DNA of 34,290 nucleotides, taken from the NCBI GenBank assembly GCA_017535325.1, contig JAFXUC010000135.1:1-34290 (forward strand), written 5' to 3'. Positions 17,592 to 24,049 of the stretch are shown piece by piece. The translations under genes were made by a program, and so were the position numbers. Under the pieces are notes generated by a model. The model ran no database searches, was not told the DNA's origin, and worked only from the letters and a program-made list of their open reading frames with translations. The stretch's first letter is position 1, and each line of letters begins with the position of its first letter. This DNA comes from Bacteroidales bacterium (GTDB lineage Bacteria > Bacteroidota > Bacteroidia > Bacteroidales > UBA3824).

Positions 17592-18687
17592 AAAAATACT
17601 GATTGCCTCGGACAAGTTCAAAGGCACGTTTTCCTCAAAGGAAATCGGCGAAATGATTGCCTCGGCAATAAAAGAATACGCGGTAGAATTTCAAACGGAA
17701 ATCACGGAAGTCTCTGACGGCGGCGACGGACTTATTGATTGTCTGAGATTTAAGAACAATTTTTCGAGATGGAAATTTTTGAGTTTTTCTGCTAACAAAG
17801 CGCGAAAACTTCAAAGCAAATACCTTTATAATATATACACTTCGACGGCGGTTTTGGAATCGGCGGCAACCTTAGGACTCAGCAAGTTAAGGAAAGACGA
17901 AAAAAACATCTTGAAACTCTCCTCCTACGGTTTAGGCTACGATATAAGCCGTTTGTTAGAGGTTAGAAAACCGAAACGAATTGTAATCGGTGTAGGCGGG
18001 ACTTCCACAAACGATTTGTTTTTGGGCGGAGCCTCGGCTCTCGGCTTTAAGTTTCTTGACAAAGACGGCAACGAAGTTGACCCCGTCCCCGAAAATTTTC
18101 TTAACATAACAACAATTATAAAGCCGGACAACTTTGACAGATACCAAAACATCCAAATCGACATTGCAACGGATGTAAAAAATCCGCTTTGCGGAGAGTT
18201 TGGTGCTTCAAGAGTTTATGCGCCGCAAAAAGGTGCAACGGCGGAGCAGGTAGATTTTTTGGACAAAGCGTTAATGCATGTTGCAGAAATTATCAAAAAA
18301 GATTTGGGCGTTGACGTTTTAGATTTAGAAGGTGCAGGCGCAGGAGGCGGAATCGGCGGCGGCATTGCGGCTTTTCTATGCGGAAAAATCATCAGTGGAG
18401 CAGATTTTGTTTTGGAAAATCTCGGCTTTGACGACCTCTTAAAAACTTCATCACTTGTAATTACAGGCGAAGGAAAGTTTGATTCTCAGTCCCTTAACGG
18501 CAAAATCACAGGCAACATAATTTCCCGTGCTAACAAACACGGCGTAAAATGTCTTGTGATTTGTGGTGCAACGGAAGACGGACTTTCACTGCCCGAAAAC
18601 GTAAAAATTCTGCCCTTAAATTCCACAAAAGAGAACACAAAGGACAGAATTTTTGAAACCTTTAAAAATTATTTTCTTTCCACATAA
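17581..18687 (+). CDS. garK: Glycerate 2-kinase (GarK/GlxK type)
   Basis: 368 aa, usual length ~375-380. It phosphorylates D-glycerate with ATP; family members of this type generally make 2-phosphoglycerate. The N-terminus KILIASDKFKGTFSSKEIGEMI matches the family start motif (APDSFKGSLSA). EVSDGGDGLIDCL, GVGGTSTNDLFLGGASALGF and ITGEGKFDSQSLNGKITG are the other conserved blocks. The ATG lies 11 bp inside the end of the phosphatase gene, and the 3' end overlaps by 26 bp the convergent 35-aa membrane-peptide ORF. The residue pattern looks intact. The symbol is by family resemblance. Confidence 0.92.
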   Translation: MQYKKILIASDKFKGTFSSKEIGEMIASAIKEYAVEFQTEITEVSDGGDGLIDCLRFKNNFSRWKFLSFSANKARKLQSKYLYNIYTSTAVLESAATLGLSKLRKDEKNILKLSSYGLGYDISRLLEVRKPKRIVIGVGGTSTNDLFLGGASALGFKFLDKDGNEVDPVPENFLNITTIIKPDNFDRYQNIQIDIATDVKNPLCGEFGASRVYAPQKGATAEQVDFLDKALMHVAEIIKKDLGVDVLDLEGAGAGGGIGGGIAAFLCGKIISGADFVLENLGFDDLLKTSSLVITGEGKFDSQSLNGKITGNIISRANKHGVKCLVICGATEDGLSLPENVKILPLNSTKENTKDRIFETFKNYFLST

Positions 18688-18769
18688 AATATAAAAAACC
18701 GATTGCCGCAAAAACTGCTATGAAAATCAACATTTTCAGCAAAAGCGGCATTTGTTTTTGCTTTTTCAT
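18662..18769 (-). CDS. Small single-helix membrane peptide (35 aa)
   Basis: This short ORF reads MKKQKQMPLLLKMLIFIAVF and continues to WKENNF. It has a positively charged N-terminus, one strongly hydrophobic helix (~8-29) and a short charged tail. The ATG is 2 bp after the stop of the coiled-coil membrane protein (TAATTATG), with AAAAGAAA just upstream, so translational coupling is likely. It overlaps the end of garK on the other strand. Function unknown; it may be a partner or accessory subunit of its upstream neighbour. Evidence is position and composition only. Confidence 0.6.
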   Translation of the reverse strand: MKKQKQMPLLLKMLIFIAVFAAIGFLYFMWKENNF

Positions 18770-18771
18770 AA

Positions 18772-19746
18772 TTAATTTCTTTTTAAAAAGTATGAATTGT
18801 TTTCGCTTTGCGTGTCGAGTTTGTCCAAAATCGCCTGACCTTTTGAAGTGATTTCGTCAAACATTTTCATTCCTTCCGCCTGATAAATGCTGTTTTGAAG
18901 GTCCATTTCCTCAAAAATCGACGACGAAAGTTCCATGAAATTGTCCATTTCAGCGATTTTGACGCTCAAATCCTGTGCAAGAGCCTCGGTTGCAGCCTCG
19001 TATCTTTCGTTTCTTGCGTAATCACCTTCAAGAATGTTCTGAGCGTTTCTCATTGCGGAATAGCCGCTTGAAATTGCCGAAAATTCCTGCTTTTTCATGC
19101 GGATTTCGTTTTTGGTGTCAGTGAGTTTGTAAGAGGAATACGAGTGCATTTTTATAAGGACGTTGTTTAAGTCTTCCATCTTCCCTACCATCACGCCGTA
19201 TTTTTGATTCAGGGCTTTGAGTCTTCCTATCTGATTGGAGTTCACTGCGATAACCTCCTGACGGTTTTGACGTTTTGCCTCCTCGATAAGTTTTACCGAC
19301 TTTGTGATTTCCTTGTTGTTGATGTTAATAGTGTCTTTGAGTTTGGCGATGTTGGTGCGCAGTTTGGCGATGTTGTCGCCTAAAAGTTTAAAGTTTTTGT
19401 CCAACTCGTCAACGTAACTTTCAAGAATTTTTATCGGGTCGAGTTCTGTAAACCAACTTGTTATCCAGCGCATCAGAGATTTGAAACCATAAGAGACGAG
19501 TTTTCTCGCCCTCTTGTCAGAGGCTATAAAAACCAAAAGTCCCAACACGCCGAAACCGACAACAGTATCCGCCGCCGAGTTTTGCATATCCTGCCAGATA
19601 TTCGTAAAAAAATTAATTATCGGACGGTGAAAAACAGCAACCGCCGCAACGGAAAGACCTATAAAAACGCCCGCCGTTTTGCCTTCTTTTTTCTGAAAAT
19701 ATGATTTTTTCTGCTGCTGTTTTTTTATTTCAGTATTTTCTGCCAT
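18772..19746 (-). CDS. Membrane-anchored coiled-coil protein of unknown function
   Basis: 324 aa. Lysine-rich N-terminus (1-23), two hydrophobic segments (~24-42 and ~58-75), then a long, mostly helical, charged region (~95-324) with heptad-like stretches (KNFKLLGDNIAKLRTNIAKLKDTININNKEI and onwards). The composition and length of the helical region recall PspA/IM30-type membrane-remodelling proteins, but I cannot show homology. The gene is 4 bp downstream of lpxB and 2 bp upstream of the 35-aa peptide, so all three are probably one operon. Placement with lpxB suggests an envelope role, which is inference. Confidence 0.75.
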   Translation of the reverse strand: MAENTEIKKQQQKKSYFQKKEGKTAGVFIGLSVAAVAVFHRPIINFFTNIWQDMQNSAADTVVGFGVLGLLVFIASDKRARKLVSYGFKSLMRWITSWFTELDPIKILESYVDELDKNFKLLGDNIAKLRTNIAKLKDTININNKEITKSVKLIEEAKRQNRQEVIAVNSNQIGRLKALNQKYGVMVGKMEDLNNVLIKMHSYSSYKLTDTKNEIRMKKQEFSAISSGYSAMRNAQNILEGDYARNERYEAATEALAQDLSVKIAEMDNFMELSSSIFEEMDLQNSIYQAEGMKMFDEITSKGQAILDKLDTQSENNSYFLKRN

Positions 19747-19750
19747 TTTT

Positions 19751-20863
19751 TTAGTGTTTAATTTCGTTATAAATTATTTCGGCTGTTTTTCTTGAAGCCG
19801 TGCCGTCGCCGGAAATCTGTTTGATTTTTTGATATTCTTCCAACATTTTGTCTCTGTAATCCTTGTCGCCGAGAATTTTTAAAACCTCTTTTTTTATGTC
19901 TTCGGAAAGTTTTGTCTGCAAAAGTTCCTTCACGACTTCCCTGCCCGAAATTATGTTGACAAGCGAAAAATATTTTATCTTGACCAAAAGTTCCGCCGCT
20001 ATGTAACTGACAGTGTTGAGTTTGTAGACCACAACCTGAGGCGTACCCAAAAATGCGGTTTCCAAAGTCGCCGTGCCGGAGGTTACAACCGCCGCCGAAG
20101 AATTTTTTACGACGTTGTAAGTATCGCCGAAAATTATTTTTACGTTTTCATTCAAAAACCTGTCATAAAAACTTCTGTCCATACCCGGCGCGCCGCAAAC
20201 CAAAAACTCGTATTCACCGTTGAAAGCGGGAATTATTTTCATCATTTCGGGCAGAAGTTTTTGAATCTCGTTTTTTCTGCTGCCCGGCACAAAAGCGATT
20301 TTCGGTTTTGAAGAAAGACTGTATTTTTTTACAAATTCCTCTTTGTCAAGAAGTTTGTAATCCTTCATCGCGTCCACAAGCGGATTTCCCACGTATTCTA
20401 CCTGATAATCAAACTGTTTATAAAAATCCTGCTCAAACGGGAAAATCGCAAACATCTTGTCGATATATTTTTTAATAGTGTAGGCGCGGCGTTTTTTCCA
20501 AGCCCAGATTTTCGGCGAAATATAATAAAACGTCTTGAAACCGTGCGTCTTGGCAAACTTTGCAACCTTTAAGTTGAAGCCCGGATAATCGACAAAAACC
20601 ACCGCGTCGGGCGAATATTCAAGAAGATTTTTATAACAAATTTCAAAATTTTTCTTAATTTTTTTCCAGTTTGCCAAAACCTCCGTAACGCCCATATAAG
20701 CCGTATCACGGTAATGAACAAGCATTTTACCGCCCTCATTCTGCATCAAATCCCCGCCGAAAAACATAAACGAAGCCTCTGAATCAACTTTTTTGAGTTG
20801 TTTCATAAGGTTTGCCGCATGCAAATCGCCCGAAGCCTCTCCCGCTATTATAAAATATTTCAT
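19751..20863 (-). CDS. lpxB: Lipid-A-disaccharide synthase
   Basis: 370 aa, normal length. A peripheral inner-membrane GT-B glycosyltransferase (family GT19) that joins UDP-2,3-diacylglucosamine and lipid X into the lipid A disaccharide precursor. Diagnostic motifs are MKYFIIAGEASGDLHAANLM at the N-terminus, VFVDYPGFNLKVAKFAK, YYISPKIWAWKKRR, FPFEQDFY, VEYVGNPLVDAM and the nucleotide-sugar region VVTSGTATLETAFLGTPQVVVYK. It shows the organism makes lipid A. The leading gene of a probable three-gene operon, preceded by a -7 element TACTTTTG at 20902-20909. Confidence 0.97.
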   Translation of the reverse strand: MKYFIIAGEASGDLHAANLMKQLKKVDSEASFMFFGGDLMQNEGGKMLVHYRDTAYMGVTEVLANWKKIKKNFEICYKNLLEYSPDAVVFVDYPGFNLKVAKFAKTHGFKTFYYISPKIWAWKKRRAYTIKKYIDKMFAIFPFEQDFYKQFDYQVEYVGNPLVDAMKDYKLLDKEEFVKKYSLSSKPKIAFVPGSRKNEIQKLLPEMMKIIPAFNGEYEFLVCGAPGMDRSFYDRFLNENVKIIFGDTYNVVKNSSAAVVTSGTATLETAFLGTPQVVVYKLNTVSYIAAELLVKIKYFSLVNIISGREVVKELLQTKLSEDIKKEVLKILGDKDYRDKMLEEYQKIKQISGDGTASRKTAEIIYNEIKH

Positions 20864-20901
20864 AAATTGGAACGATAATTGTAATTTTTAGGTTTTGAAA
20901 A

Positions 20902-20927
20902 CAAAAGTAATGTTTTTTACAATACAA
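20902..20927 (-). promoter_or_regulatory. Putative lpxB promoter
   Basis: Minus strand: TACTTTTG (20909-20902) fits the -7 consensus. A TTG at 20925-20927 gives a spacer of only 15 nt, shorter than usual, so the -33 box is uncertain. Confidence 0.45.
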
Positions 20928-21020
20928 CCGACCGTCTTAACATTTTTTAATTAGTTATTACTATTATAACTCGACTATACTTGGTTGTGGGCCGTTGTTC
21001 TTTTTTAAGGGGCAGCGGCT

Positions 21021-21050
21021 TTTGTATTTGAAAAAAAGTGCGTATATTTA
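21021..21050 (+). promoter_or_regulatory. Promoter of the M16-like gene
   Basis: TTTG (21021-21024), 18-nt spacer, TATATTTA (21043-21050), then CGCCCGAAATTTTTTTAAC and the ATG at 21070. Transcription would start near 21057. This rules out an upstream in-frame start at 20995 and supports 21070. Confidence 0.65.
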
Positions 21051-21069
21051 CGCCCGAAATTTTTTTAAC

Positions 21070-23022
21070 ATGAAAAGGATTGTTATATTATATATAATAG
21101 TGTTTTTTGGGCTTGCAGCCGGTGCGCAAAACGTTACGAAAGTTTTGCAGGACATTGAAAACTACAAAATTATAACCTTGCCCAACGGTTTTAAGGTTCA
21201 GGTTGTAACCTCGGAGGAGTTTAAGCACTGCAACTGCCGCCTCACTGTAAACGTCGCGGATATTGACGAACAAAACGTCCGCGGCATCAAACAGGTTGTA
21301 GCCTCCATGACCGGCTCGGATTTGATTTCAAACGAGATAATTGTCAAAAACATGATAAGCCACCATCAGGCTTTGGACTCTCTGATGGAGTTCTTGTCGG
21401 GCGTGATTTATACCGAAAAATTCAACAGCGTAAGTTTTGACGACTACAAACTCCGGCGGACAAATTATTTAAAAGCCGAAAACGCAAAACCTTACAAAAA
21501 AACCTCGGACTTTGCCGACCTTAAAACCGGCACGGAGCCGTTGCAGGCGGATTTTATGAACTCGGTTTACGAAAGCGACTACAAAAACTACAAAACGTTC
21601 TGTTTTTCGCCCGACAGATGTCTGTTAACGGTTTTATCAAACATGCAACCCACTGACATCGAGGCTCTTGCAACCAAATATTTCGGCAGTGCTGAAAAAC
21701 AGATGCCGCCCGTAAAACCCGTTACGGCAGAGATAAAAGCCAAGGACATTATATATTTTATCAACGACACAATACTTTCTGACGTTGCGGGTTCGTTCAG
21801 GAACTATTTCGCGTGTCAGAAAACGCCGAAAAATTACATTCTTAACAAACTGTTACAAAGACTGTTGTACGGAGATCAGTCTCATTCGGCAAAAGATTTT
21901 TCAACTTTCAATTACGACATTTATTCGCTTGATTTTACACAAAAGGAAAGCAGTTTTGAAGAGTTTGCACAAAAAGTCTTTAAGCCCAGAAACTCTGACT
22001 TTGAAATCTCAACGCCGCTTCAAAAGGCTAAAACAGAAGTTGTCAACGATTTCAACAAACAACTTTTGCAGCCCGATTTTGCGACGGAAATTGCCTCGTA
22101 TTTGGTTTTGTACAAATTTCCGAACAATTATTTTACAAGTTTCGACAAAAACGTCAACGCCGTTACCGAAAGCGAGGCACAAAATTTCATAAAACTTATC
22201 AACAAAAACGGCTGCAATGTTTTCGTTTTTAACGGCAACCAGGAAAAAATCCACTGCGCCGTTATCAATTTTACCGGCGAAAGACAGTTGGATATTGTTG
22301 ATTTTGAAGACAATACGTTTTTCTCGTTTGAAAAAGGCTTTTCGGCTCAGACAATTTTTGACAAATATTTAACGGCGACGGGCTTAAACGAGCCGCCGAA
22401 GTCTTTTTCGGTAAATTTTTCGTCAAACTACAAATACACAAAAACCGGCGCGGGATATGCCGCCTCAGGAAGAATTTTAAGAAAACTTCCGAATATGTAC
22501 ATGCTGGAAAATTTTATCATCCATACCGACAGTTCAAAAGTTTTTCATTACAAGGAGGCATACGACGGTCAAAACGCCTTTGACTCCACAAAACTCTACG
22601 GCATGGAAGAAATTGACTCCTTGCGGTTCAACGTTTTGAAACAAAAAGCGTTTTTTCCGTTGGAGGCACATTCCAAAAAACTCGGACAAAAATCCCGCTT
22701 GGCGTGCGACTACAAAACTTTCAGGGACAGTCTTTTCAAAATAGAAACCACAGACCTCAACCGTCAGAAAACATACACTTATTATAATATGCAAAACGGT
22801 TTGAAAGAAAAAACGGAAATTTTGGACGGACACGGCTACGCTTTAAAAACAATTTTCTACGAATATTCAGAAAACGGCAAATATCTTTTGCCGGTAAAAA
22901 TTACGGAAAAAACTTTTGAAACGGAAACCGAAATCAATTTTTCGTCATACGATTTTTCCGCACCCGTCAAAAAAAGCGACTTTGTAGTAGGACAAACCGG
23001 AAAAAAGAAAAAAACAAAATAA
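21070..23022 (+). CDS. Secreted M16-like protein lacking the zinc motif (pseudopeptidase)
   Basis: 650 aa from the ATG at 21070, which gives a clean signal peptide (MKRIVILYIIVFFGLAAGAQ) and lies downstream of the promoter. The N-terminal ~430 residues look like an M16 (insulinase/pitrilysin) fold: ITLPNGFKVQVV at 35-46 matches the LPNGLKV hallmark, and FCFSPDRCLLTVLSNMQPTDIEALATKYFG matches the later M16 core. Where active members have HxxEH, this protein has Gln75-Val-Val-Ala78-Ser79, so zinc ligands and the catalytic Glu are gone. The C-terminal ~200 residues (YTYYNMQNGLKE ... FFYEYSENGKYLLPVKITEK-like) resemble beta-rich LolA or DUF4292-type periplasmic proteins, with low certainty. It probably acts as a non-catalytic periplasmic or outer-membrane partner. 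alkD starts 7 bp downstream. Confidence 0.8.
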   Translation: MKRIVILYIIVFFGLAAGAQNVTKVLQDIENYKIITLPNGFKVQVVTSEEFKHCNCRLTVNVADIDEQNVRGIKQVVASMTGSDLISNEIIVKNMISHHQALDSLMEFLSGVIYTEKFNSVSFDDYKLRRTNYLKAENAKPYKKTSDFADLKTGTEPLQADFMNSVYESDYKNYKTFCFSPDRCLLTVLSNMQPTDIEALATKYFGSAEKQMPPVKPVTAEIKAKDIIYFINDTILSDVAGSFRNYFACQKTPKNYILNKLLQRLLYGDQSHSAKDFSTFNYDIYSLDFTQKESSFEEFAQKVFKPRNSDFEISTPLQKAKTEVVNDFNKQLLQPDFATEIASYLVLYKFPNNYFTSFDKNVNAVTESEAQNFIKLINKNGCNVFVFNGNQEKIHCAVINFTGERQLDIVDFEDNTFFSFEKGFSAQTIFDKYLTATGLNEPPKSFSVNFSSNYKYTKTGAGYAASGRILRKLPNMYMLENFIIHTDSSKVFHYKEAYDGQNAFDSTKLYGMEEIDSLRFNVLKQKAFFPLEAHSKKLGQKSRLACDYKTFRDSLFKIETTDLNRQKTYTYYNMQNGLKEKTEILDGHGYALKTIFYEYSENGKYLLPVKITEKTFETETEINFSSYDFSAPVKKSDFVVGQTGKKKKTK

Positions 23023-23029
23023 TTTTATC

Positions 23030-23779
23030 ATGAGCACGGCAGAAAAAATCATTTCTGAAATGACCGCTTTGAAGGACGAAACGCAAAGAAAAAATTTAAT
23101 GCGTTTTTTCAAAACGGGCAAAGGCGAATACGGCGAAGGCGACGAGTTTTTGGGACTGCGCTGTCCTGAGACCAGAGAAATCGTCAAAAAATATTATAAG
23201 GAAGCCTCTCTCGAAGACGTTGAAATTCTTGTAAAAAACCCCTTTCATGAAATCCGTCTTTGCGGTTTTTTGATTTTGGTGGAAAAATACGCCAAAGTAA
23301 AAGACAAAAACCCCGTTGAAAAAATTCTCAAACGCGACGAGATTATCCGTCTTTACCTGAAAAATTCCGAGTACGCCAACAACTGGGACTTGGTTGACAT
23401 GACCGCGCCCAAACTCCTGGGCAAATGGTTTTTGGACAAGTCCATGGTGTCCGACGAAGAAAAAACACAAATCACAGACAACCTCGCTTACAGCAAAAAT
23501 CTCTGGCAAAGGCGCATTTCAATGGTCTTTACCTGGTGGACTTCGCGGGAAAACCGCCCTGACATCGCCATCAAATACGCACTTATCCACCTTGCCGACA
23601 AGGAAGACCTCATGCAGAAAGCCGTCGGCTGGATGTTAAGGGAAGTCGGCAAAAACTGCTCCTACGATTTGCTGAGAGAATTTTTGGAAGACAATTACCA
23701 AAGACTTTCACGCACCTCGCTGCGCTACGCAATCGAAAAATTCGACGAAAAAGAACGCAGGTACTGGCTTGAAAGATAA
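23030..23779 (+). CDS. alkD: AlkD-type DNA alkylation repair protein
   Basis: 249 aa, within the usual ~230-250. A cytoplasmic HEAT-like-repeat DNA glycosylase family that removes N3- and N7-alkylated bases. The family signature NNWDLVDMTAPKLLG holds Trp119 and Asp123, matching the Trp109 and catalytic Asp113 of Bacillus cereus AlkD. Trp201 in AVGWMLREVGK matches AlkD Trp187. The N-terminal FFKTGKGEYGEGDEFLGLR is also typical. It starts 7 bp after the M16-like gene and is likely co-transcribed, with no obvious functional link. Its stop codon directly abuts that of the convergent 56-aa gene. Confidence 0.95.
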   Translation: MSTAEKIISEMTALKDETQRKNLMRFFKTGKGEYGEGDEFLGLRCPETREIVKKYYKEASLEDVEILVKNPFHEIRLCGFLILVEKYAKVKDKNPVEKILKRDEIIRLYLKNSEYANNWDLVDMTAPKLLGKWFLDKSMVSDEEKTQITDNLAYSKNLWQRRISMVFTWWTSRENRPDIAIKYALIHLADKEDLMQKAVGWMLREVGKNCSYDLLREFLEDNYQRLSRTSLRYAIEKFDEKERRYWLER

Positions 23780-23950
23780 TCAGTTGTCTTTCAAAACCTG
23801 AAACAGTACGACAGCAAGAGCCATCAGAATAAGTGCCGACCACGACAACACGACGCCTAATTTGGCATTCTTGCGCCTTACAACAAGGGAGACAACCCAC
23901 AAAACCGTACTTACCACCGCAATGGTAAAAATCAAAACTGCTTTTGACAT
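23780..23950 (-). CDS. Small two-helix membrane protein (56 aa)
   Basis: The ORF begins MSKAVLIFTIAVVSTVLWVV, has a polar basic turn (RRKNAK) and a second hydrophobic helix (LSWSALILMALAVVLFQVL), and ends KDN. The two helices are ~4-24 and ~32-52. Its stop at 23780-23782 is immediately next to the alkD stop. A -7 element TATCTTTG (23979-23972) followed by CGC lies 22 bp upstream of the ATG, giving it its own promoter. No recognisable family; similar short membrane proteins are common in Bacteroidota and often missed. Confidence 0.65.
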   Translation of the reverse strand: MSKAVLIFTIAVVSTVLWVVSLVVRRKNAKLGVVLSWSALILMALAVVLFQVLKDN

Positions 23951-23971
23951 ATATTAAGAAAATTTTAAGCG

Positions 23972-23979
23972 CAAAGATA
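23972..23979 (-). promoter_or_regulatory. -7 element for the 56-aa membrane protein gene
   Basis: Minus strand TATCTTTG followed by CGC, 22 bp before the ATG at 23950. No TTTG is visible about 20 nt upstream, so only the -7 box is claimed. Confidence 0.5.
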
Positions 23980-24000
23980 TAAAAAATCTGTGGAATAATA

Positions 24001-24032
24001 TTTGCTATTATTAAAATATCGAAGTATTTTTG
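24001..24032 (+). promoter_or_regulatory. Promoter of the TPR/SpoIIE phosphatase gene
   Basis: TTTG (24001-24004), 20-nt spacer, TATTTTTG (24025-24032), then CACC. The ATG at 24050 is only 17 bp past the -7 element, so the leader is very short (about 10 nt). Confidence 0.7.
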
Positions 24033-24049
24033 CACCTTGAATAATCGGT

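Noticed and set aside
20995..23022. 675-aa version of the M16-like protein starting at 20995
   Set aside because: The start would lie upstream of the promoter at 21021-21050, and the ATG at 21070 gives an exact signal peptide.
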